NCBI GenBank assembly: GCA_023427545.1
Contig: JAEZBF010000051.1
Location: 1-8,038 of the forward strand
Source of the DNA: Pseudomonadota bacterium
GTDB lineage: Bacteria; Pseudomonadota; Alphaproteobacteria; Rhizobiales; Devosiaceae
Length of the DNA: 8,038 nt
Reading direction: 5' to 3'
The notes under the pieces were generated by a model. That model searched no databases, had not been told where the DNA came from, and saw nothing but the letters and a program-made list of their open reading frames with translations. A program made the translations under genes and the position numbers. Shown in pieces: positions 1 through 5,950 of this stretch (positions within the stretch are counted from its first letter, which is position 1; each line of letters opens with the position of its first letter).

Positions 1-518
1 GTAGAGGCGAGGAAGATGTTCACAATCGAAGCGATGATGAGCCCGATCAGGCCCATGATCAGGAAGTTGCCGACCCCGGTGAGGTCGCGCTTGGTGGTGT
101 AGCCGTAAAGGCTCATCGCGCCGAAGGTAGCGGCGGTGATGAAGAACACCCGGGCGATCGAGGCGCCGGTGTAGACCAGGAAGATCGAGCTGAGCGACAG
201 GCCCATCACGGCGGCGAACGCCCAGAACAGGATCTGCGCAGTCCCTGTCGAGAGCTTATTGATGCCGAAGCTCAGCACCAGCACGAAGGCGAGCGGGGAG
301 AGCATGATCAGCCACGACAGTGGGCTGGCATAAATCAGTTCGGCATTTGCCTGGCTCGAGAGTGCCCACTGGCTGGTGAAGTAGGCGACCAGCCCGGTGA
401 CCACGAGCCCGATGCCCATGTAGTTGTAGACCTTCAGCATATATGCGCGAAGGCCTTCGTCGATGACCGCGGCGGTACCGGCCCGCGCGGCGATGGTCGG
501 TCTGTCGAATTCGGCCAT
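1..518 (-). CDS. Bax inhibitor-1/YccA family membrane protein (partial, C-terminus off the window)
   Basis: An open frame of 172 codons starts at ATG 518-516 and runs off the left edge with no stop. The start is supported by an AAGGGA ribosome site seven bases upstream. After a soluble N-terminus of about 30 residues come five hydrophobic segments at roughly residues 34-48, 66-86, 94-116, 121-141 and 149-171. Family-typical text includes YNYMGIGL, GASIARVFFITAATFG and SLYGYTTKRDLTGVG. BI-1/YccA proteins have about 240 residues and seven transmembrane helices, so about 70 residues, including the conserved C-terminal acidic helix, lie outside the window. Members sit in the inner membrane; some family members act as pH-sensitive calcium leak channels, and YccA modulates the protease FtsH in E. 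coli. The exact role here is not known. The gene diverges from thpR across 244 bases. Confidence 0.93.
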   Translation of the reverse strand, partial: MAEFDRPTIAARAGTAAVIDEGLRAYMLKVYNYMGIGLVVTGLVAYFTSQWALSSQANAELIYASPLSWLIMLSPLAFVLVLSFGINKLSTGTAQILFWAFAAVMGLSLSSIFLVYTGASIARVFFITAATFGAMSLYGYTTKRDLTGVGNFLIMGLIGLIIASIVNIFLAS

Positions 519-580
519 TGAAATTCCCTTTCCAGTGACGCACGCGGCGAAGGTCCCCTGAGGCGAGCCGCTTACGCGGT

Positions 581-609
581 AATATGGCCGCCGTATCAGG
601 GCAATACAA
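581..609 (-). promoter_or_regulatory. Possible sigma-70-type promoter for the BI-1 family gene
   Basis: On the minus strand TTGTAT (609-604) and CATATT (586-581) are separated by 17 bases, about 60 bases upstream of the ATG at 518. Spacing is ideal but both hexamers are imperfect, and no other evidence supports it. Confidence 0.3.
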
Positions 610-762
610 GGGCCGCAGGGCCATCTGGCGGCCTACAAAGATTACAAATTGCTAAGCCCCTCAGGGCTTCCGGCCCTTCGGTATTGGCCTCCCCGGCGAC
701 TGCCGTTAAGCTCATGGGGCGAGGCGGCGAATCGTGTTGCCGCTGAACAAGAGGAGGGCCCC

Positions 763-1302
763 ATGCCCAGACTCTTCACCGGTCTCGAAATTCCGGCCGA
801 GATCGCCTTCGTGCTGTCGCTCAGGCGGGGCGGCCTGCACGGCGCCCGCTGGATCGACCCCGAGAATTACCACATCACCCTGCGCTTCATTGGAGACGTG
901 GATGGTCAGACTGCCGGCGAGGTCGTCGATGGTCTCGACCGGCTCGCCAACAGCGAGGCCTTCACGGTCCGGCTCGATCACCTCGCCGCATTCGGCGGCG
1001 ACAAGCCGCGCGCCCTGATCGCCGCGCCGGAGAACAACGCAACGCTGATGCGGCTCCAGGCCGCGCAGGAGCGCGTGCTTCAGCGTATCGGCCTGCCCCC
1101 CGAAAGCCGCAAATTCACCCCTCACGTCACCCTCGCGCGCCTTCGCGGCACGAGCCCCGACGATCTCGCGCGCTACATGGCCTTCGCGGGTCGCTTCGAG
1201 CCGCTCGAGTTTCCGGTTGGCCGGTTCGTGCTGTTCTCGAGCCGCGATTCAGTTGGCGGTGGACCCTACCTGGTGGAGCAAGCCTACCCGCTCGCGGCGT
1301 AA
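763..1302 (+). CDS. thpR: RNA 2',3'-cyclic phosphodiesterase (2'-5' RNA ligase family, ThpR)
   Basis: This 179-residue protein belongs to the 2H phosphoesterase family. Both catalytic HxTx motifs are present: HITL at residues 37-40 (context NYHITLRFIG) and HVTL at 121-124 (context FTPHVTLARL). Their spacing and the total length match ThpR/LigT. E. coli ThpR hydrolyses RNA 2',3'-cyclic phosphates to 2'-phosphates and reversibly makes 2'-5' linkages in vitro; its physiological substrate is uncertain. The start at 763 is chosen because GAGGAGG (751-757) lies just upstream and the protein then begins with the family pattern RLFTGLEIP. The frame is open back to 649, but that extension carries no family similarity. 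It is a cytoplasmic, probably monocistronic gene; the next gene begins 232 bases downstream. Two inverted repeats lie upstream (586-633 and 654-669), without an obvious role. Confidence 0.93.
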   Translation: MPRLFTGLEIPAEIAFVLSLRRGGLHGARWIDPENYHITLRFIGDVDGQTAGEVVDGLDRLANSEAFTVRLDHLAAFGGDKPRALIAAPENNATLMRLQAAQERVLQRIGLPPESRKFTPHVTLARLRGTSPDDLARYMAFAGRFEPLEFPVGRFVLFSSRDSVGGGPYLVEQAYPLAA

Positions 1303-1534
1303 TCTATTGTTAACTGACCACCGGCTGGCCCGCCTGCCTGAGGGCCACGGCCAAATTACCGACACGATTGCCGCTATGGAATTGAGTCAAATGCCGGGGG
1401 GCATAAGAGCTTGGTAACCATGCTGATGCAGGCTTGCCGGGCGCCGCGTGATGCGTCGGTTCGTCCTGGACCGCGTTGCGTGTCCCACTAACGGCGGCGC
1501 GGATCATGCGTCACTTCACGATGAGGGTGGTTCA

Positions 1535-2056
1535 ATGACATCTTGGCTAGGAGGGCGCCTCGCAGCCCTGATCGTCGGCGGGGCAATCGCGCTCGCGCCC
1601 GTTGCTGCGGGCGCTGCGGAACCCACCAGCCTGGGAACCTTCAACGCCTGGACGGCGTGGCAGGGCACGGATGCCTCGGGGGTGATCTGCTACATCTCGG
1701 CCCAGCCCGACAGCAGCCAGCCTACGGGCGTCAACCGGGACCCGATCCACTTCCTCGTCATCCACCGCAAGGGCCTGGGCACCAAGAACGAGGTCCAGAC
1801 CCTGATCGGTTACCCCTTCAACGCCAATCCGAACGCCAGCGCGACGGTTGACGGCAAGGCCTATCCGATGGTCACCGAGGGTGCGGCGGCCTGGCTCGCC
1901 AGCGCCGGCGACGAGGGCGGTTTCGTCGCTGCGATGAAGGCAGGCACGTCGCTCGTGGTCAAAGGCACCAGCCAGCGCGGCACGAAGACTACCGACACCT
2001 ATTCGCTCAAGGGTGTCACGGCCGCCATGACTGCGATCGACAAGGCCTGTGCCTGA
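1535..2056 (+). CDS. Invasion-associated locus B (IalB) family exported protein, first copy
   Basis: The 173-residue product has a signal peptide: charged start, hydrophobic stretch at residues 9-25, and likely cleavage at AAGA/AEP near residue 27. The mature part matches the IalB family found mostly in alphaproteobacteria, with NAWTAW near residues 37-42, C52 in VICYIS, a central FLVIHR strand, and the C-terminal block KGTSQRGTKTTDTYSLKG ending in C172. The two cysteines could form a disulfide after export. IalB of Bartonella is linked to erythrocyte invasion, but free-living relatives carry the family widely, so invasion should not be inferred. ATG 1535 is preferred because GAGGGTGG precedes it and the signal peptide then starts correctly; upstream in-frame codons from 1448 would bury the signal peptide. 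A related gene follows 81 bases downstream, so the two are probably co-transcribed. Confidence 0.9.
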   Translation: MTSWLGGRLAALIVGGAIALAPVAAGAAEPTSLGTFNAWTAWQGTDASGVICYISAQPDSSQPTGVNRDPIHFLVIHRKGLGTKNEVQTLIGYPFNANPNASATVDGKAYPMVTEGAAAWLASAGDEGGFVAAMKAGTSLVVKGTSQRGTKTTDTYSLKGVTAAMTAIDKACA

Positions 2057-2137
2057 GCCTTTTTCGGGGCCGCCGCGTTAGGTGTTTGATGAGGCCCGTC
2101 CCCAACTGCTAGGAACGGGCGAACACAAGGCCTGCGC

Positions 2138-2641
2138 ATGATCTCTCGTCTCGCCCTCACCGGTCTCGTGGTGGTCATAGCCGTTGCGACCCCCGCCCTA
2201 GCCCAGTCCGTCCGCCTGATCGGTGAGTTCCGCGATTGGTCCGCGTACTCCGCGACCGAGGGGAACGGAAACGTCTGCTTTGCGCTCAGCAAGCCCAAGG
2301 AAGTAACGCCTACGCCCGACGGCTTCACCGATGCCTGGCTCTACATGACGCACCGGCCGGCGGAGTCCGTGACAAACGAGCTCAACCTGGTTGCCGGGTT
2401 CACCTTCGCACCCGATACACCGGCGACCATCTCGGTGAGCGGGCAGAGCTTCGACCTCTTTACCGACAAGGACGCCGCCTGGTTGCTCGACCCGGCACAG
2501 AACGACACCCTCGCAGGGGTCATTCGCGGCGGCACCACTGCGGTTGTCGAGGGCACTTCGGACAAGGGCATCAAGATCACCGAGACCTTCTCGCTGTCGG
2601 GCGCAACCGCCGCTAGCCGCGCCATCGACAGCACCTGCTGA
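2138..2641 (+). CDS. IalB family exported protein, second copy
   Basis: This 167-residue protein has a clean signal peptide with probable cleavage at ALA/QS after residue 22. It is a paralogue of the preceding gene: FRDWSAY aligns with FNAWTAW, C47 with C52, and the C-terminal EGTSDKGIKITETFSLSG ... AIDSTC with KGTSQRGTKTTDTYSLKG ... AIDKAC. Only two cysteines remain in the mature protein (C47 and the last residue C167), the same pattern as its partner, so an N-to-C disulfide is likely. Outside these blocks the two proteins differ strongly, so the duplication is old. No strong ribosome site precedes ATG 2138 (only ACAAGG, about ten bases upstream), and a hairpin lies at 2094-2120, which may limit translation. 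A terminator follows directly. The product is likely periplasmic or secreted; its function is unknown. Confidence 0.88.
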   Translation: MISRLALTGLVVVIAVATPALAQSVRLIGEFRDWSAYSATEGNGNVCFALSKPKEVTPTPDGFTDAWLYMTHRPAESVTNELNLVAGFTFAPDTPATISVSGQSFDLFTDKDAAWLLDPAQNDTLAGVIRGGTTAVVEGTSDKGIKITETFSLSGATAASRAIDSTC

Positions 2642-2652
2642 CCCCGGAGCGC

Positions 2653-2686
2653 CGCCGGCCCACGTACTCGTGAGCCGGGCTTTTTT
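2653..2686 (+). terminator. Rho-independent terminator of the IalB gene pair
   Basis: Arms CCGGC-C-CACG (2655-2664) and CGTG-A-GCCGG (2669-2678) pair over nine base pairs with one C/A mismatch. They close on a TACT loop and are followed by GC and six T residues (2681-2686). It begins 12 bases after the second IalB stop and separates this unit from rlmN. Confidence 0.87.
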
Positions 2687-2717
2687 GCGCGACACCGCGC
2701 CCTATGTTATGTCGCGC
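2687..2717 (+). repeat. Perfect 8-bp inverted repeat in the rlmN leader/promoter region
   Basis: GCGCGACA (2687-2694) and its exact reverse complement TGTCGCGC (2710-2717) flank a 15-base spacer. The repeat starts on the base after the terminator T-run and ends 21 bases before the chosen rlmN start. It could be an operator or an mRNA hairpin; no regulator is recognised. Confidence 0.4.
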
Positions 2718-2738
2718 GCTCAAGCGCCTGGACGTTCC

Positions 2739-3956
2739 ATGACCATCGCCCTCAATCTCGATCCCGCCGTTCATCCCGAGCGCGCGCCGGTGGCCACACC
2801 GCTGCGCGGCAAGCCCTCGCTCGTCGGCATGGATCGCGCCGAGCTTGCGTCAGCCCTGTCGGGCATCGGCCTCGCCGACCGCGAAGCCAGGATGCGCGCG
2901 AACCAGCTCTGGAACTGGATCTACGTCAACGGCCGGACCGATTTCGTCGAGATGACCAACCTCGGCAAGGACCTGCGCCGGACGCTTCCCGACGCCTTCG
3001 ACCTCTCGCGCCCGGAAATCGTCACCGAGCAGGTGAGCACCGACGGTACGCGCAAGTGGCTGTTCCGCTTCCGCGATCCGCAGAACCCGCTCCTCCCGCC
3101 GGTCGACATCGAGACCGTCTACATCCCCGAGGAAGATCGCGGCACGCTCTGCGTCTCATCGCAGGTCGGCTGCACGCTCACCTGTTCGTTCTGCCACACG
3201 GGCACGCAGAAGCTGGTTCGCAACCTCACCGCCGGCGAGATCCTCGGCCAGGTGCTGATGGCGCGCGAACGCCTCGGCGATTTCCCCGGCGGCCAGCGCC
3301 CCGCGGATGGCGGCCTCGTGCCCTCGGGTGAGACCCGGGCCATCACCAACATCGTCATGATGGGGATGGGCGAGCCGCTCTACAATTTCGAGAACGTCAA
3401 GAAGGCCCTGCTGATCGCCTCGGACGATGCCGGCATCTCGCTCAGCAAGCGCCGCATTACGCTCTCCACGTCAGGCGTTGTTCCGCAGATCGAACCGGCC
3501 GGCCGCGAGATCGGCGTCATGCTGGCGATCTCGCTCCACGCCGTGCGCGACGACCTCCGCGACGTGCTGGTGCCGATCAACAGGAAGTGGTCGCTCAAGG
3601 ACCTGCTCGAGGCCTGCCGCAACTATCCCGGCCTCAGCAACGCCCGCCGCATCACGTTCGAATACGTCATGCTCAAGGGCATCAACGACAGCGACGCCGA
3701 CGCCCGCGAGCTGGTTCGCCTGCTCGCCAACATCCCTGCCAAGATCAACCTGATCCCGTTCAACCCCTGGCCGGGCAGCGCCTACGAGTGCTCGTCTTCG
3801 ACCCGGATCGAACAGTTCGCCGACATCGTGAACCGTGCCGGCTACGCTTCGCCCGTCCGGACGCCCCGCGGTCGCGACATCTTCGCCGCCTGCGGCCAGC
3901 TCAAGAGCGAGACTGAGCGGCTGAAGAAGAAGGACCGCGAGGCCCTCACCGCCTGA
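2739..3956 (+). CDS. rlmN: Dual-specificity 23S rRNA/tRNA adenine-C2 methyltransferase RlmN
   Basis: RlmN is a radical-SAM enzyme that methylates C2 of A2503 in 23S rRNA and, in E. coli, A37 of some tRNAs. The 405-residue product has the radical-SAM cluster motif CxxxCxxC at C145, C149 and C152 (CTLTCSFC). It also has both mechanistic cysteines: C138 in GTLCVSSQ and C385 in AACGQLKS, the residue methylated in the E. coli enzyme. SAM-binding GMGEPL is at 209-214, and RITLSTSG and LAISLHA follow in family order. The stretch after the cluster (about 182-200) is longer than in E. coli, as in rhizobial homologues. The start is uncertain: ATG 2739 gives the usual length but only a weak ribosome site; ATG 2709 is in frame and would add ten residues. 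The longer open frame from 2544 crosses a terminator and is not credible. The stop overlaps the next start as TGATG, suggesting coupling to the GNAT gene. Confidence 0.97.
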   Translation: MTIALNLDPAVHPERAPVATPLRGKPSLVGMDRAELASALSGIGLADREARMRANQLWNWIYVNGRTDFVEMTNLGKDLRRTLPDAFDLSRPEIVTEQVSTDGTRKWLFRFRDPQNPLLPPVDIETVYIPEEDRGTLCVSSQVGCTLTCSFCHTGTQKLVRNLTAGEILGQVLMARERLGDFPGGQRPADGGLVPSGETRAITNIVMMGMGEPLYNFENVKKALLIASDDAGISLSKRRITLSTSGVVPQIEPAGREIGVMLAISLHAVRDDLRDVLVPINRKWSLKDLLEACRNYPGLSNARRITFEYVMLKGINDSDADARELVRLLANIPAKINLIPFNPWPGSAYECSSSTRIEQFADIVNRAGYASPVRTPRGRDIFAACGQLKSETERLKKKDREALTA

Positions 3957-4333
3957 TGGCGATCGTGCTTAAGCGGATCGGCGCCAATGACGCCGCTGTC
4001 TTTACCAGCATCGCCCCCGACGTGTTCGACGAGCCCGTCGATCCCAAGCTCCTTGCCTCTTTTCTCACCGCTCCGGGCCACCTCATGCTGCTGGCGCTGG
4101 ATGGCGATCTCGTCGTGGGTCAGTGCGCCGCGGTTATCCACCGCCATCCGGACAAGCCGGCTGAGCTCTATATCGACGAGGTCGGCACCGCCGCGACGCA
4201 TCGCCGGCAGGGTATCGCCCGCGCCATGCTCGGCGAGATGTTCGCCTGGGGCCGCGAGTTCGGCTGCACTGAGGCCTGGCTCGGCACCGATCTCGATAAC
4301 GACGCCGCGAACGCGCTCTACCGCGCCCACTAG
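3956..4333 (+). CDS. GNAT family N-acetyltransferase, truncated by an in-frame amber stop
   Basis: The 125-residue product is a GNAT-fold acetyltransferase, probably using acetyl-CoA. Strand beta-4 and motif A are clear: LYIDEVGTAATHRRQGIARAML at about residues 71-92, with RRQGIA as the acetyl-CoA pyrophosphate loop. The AWLGTDLDNDAANALYRAH segment covers motif B. The overall text resembles GNATs annotated as AAC(3)-I-like, but the substrate cannot be read from sequence and drug resistance should not be assumed. The TAG at 4331-4333 cuts the protein just after ALYRAH. Reading on in the same frame gives PTEDEAIRYYLFTL and then a second TAG, which looks like the missing last GNAT strand. The gene may therefore be a recent pseudogene, carry a sequencing error, or have a shortened product. 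ATG 3956 overlaps the rlmN stop by one base, so translation is probably coupled. Confidence 0.82.
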   Translation: MAIVLKRIGANDAAVFTSIAPDVFDEPVDPKLLASFLTAPGHLMLLALDGDLVVGQCAAVIHRHPDKPAELYIDEVGTAATHRRQGIARAMLGEMFAWGREFGCTEAWLGTDLDNDAANALYRAH

Positions 4334-4378
4334 CCCACCGAGGACGAGGCGATCCGCTACTACCTGTTCACGCTCTAG
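4334..4378 (+). pseudogene. Residual C-terminal codons of the GNAT gene after the amber stop
   Basis: Fourteen codons plus TAG continue the GNAT frame directly after the stop at 4331-4333. They encode PTEDEAIRYYLFTL, with the hydrophobic closing strand expected at the end of a GNAT domain. The final TAG (4376-4378) overlaps the minus-strand stop of the LysR gene (4377-4375) in a shared CTAG. That tight convergent end is another sign that the original gene ended here, at 140 residues. Confidence 0.6.
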
Positions 4379-5316
4379 CCGCCGCCGAGGTCGAGCTCCT
4401 GCACCACCGCCGCGACCTGCTCGCGCAGCCAGCGGTGCGCGCGTTCATTGTCATGCCGGGCATGCCAGAGCATCTGCACTTCGGCAGCCGGCACCTCGAC
4501 CGGCAGCCGGTAAATCGAGAGCGCCATGCGGCGGGCCACCGTCTCGGCGAACTGAGCGGGCAGCGCCGCAAGGTACCCACCGCCGGCGACGGCCAGCGCC
4601 ACCGCCTCGAACTGCGGCACGGTCAGCACTACCGAGCGCCGCTGCCCGGCAGCCGCGAGGGCGTAGTCGATCGGCCCGCTGAGGCTTCCGTCGACCGACC
4701 GGAGTGCATGCGGCAGGCTGGAGTAGACCGCCATCGGGATTGGGTCACCGGGTGCAATTCCGGCATCGGCCAGCACCCGGTGGTCGCGGGCCGAGATCAC
4801 AACGAACGGCGACATGAACAACGTCTGCGCCGACACGCCTTCCTGCGGACTGAGCGCCGGCTCGATGGCAAGATCGATCGCGTCCTCGCGCAACTGACGG
4901 GCAACGTCGCCGATCGACGTATCGCGCAGCCGCAGCACGACGCGCGGCGCAGCCGTCCGGATACGCGAGGCCAGCGCGGGCATCAGCAGCATCGAGACGA
5001 AGTCCGAGCCCATCAGTGTGAAGTGACGTTCGAGCCCCGCCGGATCGAAGCTCCCCGGCGGCTCGACCATTCGCTCGATCTGGCTCAAAGCCGCCCGCGC
5101 CAGCGGCGCCAGCGCCTCCGCTCGCGGGGTCGGCACCATCTCGTTGCCGCGCCGCACGAACAGTTGGTCGTTGAGCGCGTGGCGCAGCCGGTTGAGCGCT
5201 GCGCTGACCGCCGGCTGGCTGAGCCCGATGCGATCACCCGCCCGGGTGGCGCTGCGCTCGGCCATCAGCGCATCGAAGACGCGGATCAGGTTGAGATCGA
5301 GGCTGTTGAAGTTCAC
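4375..5316 (-). CDS. LysR-family transcriptional regulator (NahR/LinR-like group)
   Basis: From GTG 5316 the product has 313 residues, a normal LysR length. The N-terminal winged helix-turn-helix is plain: LDLNLIRVFDALM, then ATRAGDRIGLSQPAVSAALN (residues 23-42), and LFVRRGNEMVPTPRAEAL. The effector-binding part begins near residue 90; its FTLMGSDFVSMLLMPALA resembles the DntR/NahR/LinR group, whose members often respond to aromatic or other small organic compounds. The inducer is unknown. The start is ambiguous. GTG 5316 gives the typical V/MNFNSLDLNL beginning but a poor ribosome site; ATG 5361 has GGAA upstream and adds 15 residues; TTG 5382 is less likely. I prefer 5316 because the putative LysR operators at 5329-5366 would then be non-coding. 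The gene diverges from the cupin gene, its likely target, and converges on the GNAT gene. Confidence 0.94.
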   Translation of the reverse strand: MNFNSLDLNLIRVFDALMAERSATRAGDRIGLSQPAVSAALNRLRHALNDQLFVRRGNEMVPTPRAEALAPLARAALSQIERMVEPPGSFDPAGLERHFTLMGSDFVSMLLMPALASRIRTAAPRVVLRLRDTSIGDVARQLREDAIDLAIEPALSPQEGVSAQTLFMSPFVVISARDHRVLADAGIAPGDPIPMAVYSSLPHALRSVDGSLSGPIDYALAAAGQRRSVVLTVPQFEAVALAVAGGGYLAALPAQFAETVARRMALSIYRLPVEVPAAEVQMLWHARHDNERAHRWLREQVAAVVQELDLGGG

Positions 5317-5328
5317 GCGGGGAGACTC

Positions 5329-5366
5329 AATTCGTGCGGCGAATTCGAACCATATCGTCATTCGAT
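5329..5366. promoter_or_regulatory. Putative paired LysR-type operator sites
   Basis: Site 1 is AATTCG-TGCGG-CGAATT (5329-5345), a perfect dyad containing the LysR signature T-N11-A (T5331, A5343). Site 2 is ATCG-TCATT-CGAT (5354-5366). Both share the core TCG-N5-CGA, with centres at 5337 and 5360, 23 bp apart. LysR tetramers typically bind a recognition site and a nearby activation site about two helical turns apart, and the pair lies between the divergent LysR and cupin genes. Binding itself is inferred. Confidence 0.55.
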
Positions 5367-5395
5367 TTCCGTTGCGGGGCAAGCGGTCCTATCCC
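5367..5395 (+). promoter_or_regulatory. Possible activator-dependent promoter of the cupin gene
   Basis: TTCCGT (5367-5372) and TATCCC (5390-5395) are 17 bases apart. A start near 5402 would put the two dyads at about -65 and -42, the usual LysR activator geometry. The -35 is weak, as is common for such promoters. The call rests partly on that geometry, so it is tentative. Confidence 0.3.
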
Positions 5396-5444
5396 GCGCG
5401 CCACGCCGGCGCCGATGCCGGCCAGCAACGGAAAGGACAACACA

Positions 5445-5930
5445 ATGAACGCGATTTTCATCCAGGCGGGGGTCGCCGCCTCCCAGCCGCTCTGGTTCGG
5501 CAACACCCTCGTTTCGATCGCCGTCTCTTCGAGCACCGGTCGCGACGGCGTCTGCGTCATCGAACACACCATGCCCTATGCCGACAGCCCGCCGCTCCAC
5601 GTCCACCAGAACGAAGACGAGATCTTCCACGTCCTCTCGGGCCGCATGCGCTTCGTCGTCGGCGGCAAGGAGCGTTTCGCAAATGCCGGCGACACCCTGC
5701 TGGCGCCCAAGGGCGTGCCGCACACCTACCGCGTCGAGTCCGCCGAAGGGGCGCGGGTGCTGACGATCACGCGCGGCAGCGACTTCGAGGGCATGATCCG
5801 CGCCGCCGCACGTCCGGCTGCTCAAGCTGTGCTCCCCCCGGCGGCCGCTCCGACCCCGGAGATCATCGCCGAGCTCACCCGCCTCTGCGCGAAGAACGGC
5901 ATCGATCTCGTCGGCCCGCCGCTGATGTGA
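5445..5930 (+). CDS. Single-domain cupin protein
   Basis: The 161-residue protein carries both cupin motifs. Motif 1 is HVHQNEDEIFHVLSG (residues 52-66), with metal ligands H52, H54 and E59. Motif 2 is AGDTLLAPKGVPHTY (81-95), supplying H93. All four usual metal ligands are present, so an active metalloenzyme (dioxygenase- or isomerase-like) is possible; some such proteins only bind small molecules. The C-terminal tail (about 113-161) is Ala/Pro-rich and then helical, ending LTRLCAKNGIDLVGPPLM. ATG 5445 follows a strong GGAAAGGA site; the frame is open upstream to 5334 but that part crosses the presumed regulatory region. Transcription is divergent from the LysR gene, whose predicted sites lie about 80-115 bases upstream, so induction by that regulator is likely. 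The substrate is unknown. No signal peptide is seen. Confidence 0.9.
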   Translation: MNAIFIQAGVAASQPLWFGNTLVSIAVSSSTGRDGVCVIEHTMPYADSPPLHVHQNEDEIFHVLSGRMRFVVGGKERFANAGDTLLAPKGVPHTYRVESAEGARVLTITRGSDFEGMIRAAARPAAQAVLPPAAAPTPEIIAELTRLCAKNGIDLVGPPLM

Positions 5931-5950
5931 GCGGCGCTTTGAGGCGAGGG

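Noticed and set aside
1326..1347. TGGCCC/GGGCCA stem after thpR as a terminator
   Set aside because: Six base pairs, ten-base loop and no T-run; common by chance at this GC content.
1448..1534. N-terminal extension of the first IalB protein
   Set aside because: It would place 29 residues before the signal peptide; ATG 1535 has a better ribosome site and gives a normal signal sequence.
2042..2064. AAGGC/GCCTT hairpin followed by T residues at the first IalB stop
   Set aside because: The stem is only five base pairs with a ten-base loop overlapping the stop codon; too weak to call a terminator. It might reduce readthrough slightly.
2544..2738. 65-codon upstream extension of rlmN
   Set aside because: It overlaps the end of the second IalB gene and passes through a strong terminator. 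Its sequence is low-complexity Arg/Ser/Pro/Ala, and rlmN has normal length without it.
3956..4333. Aminoglycoside-resistance gene
   Set aside because: The GNAT resembles AAC(3)-I-like annotations only at fold level. Many such chromosomal GNATs act on other substrates, and this copy appears truncated.
4435..5448. Plus-strand open frame opposite the LysR gene
   Set aside because: It mirrors a clear LysR coding sequence and has shadow-type composition (many Arg, His, Gln).
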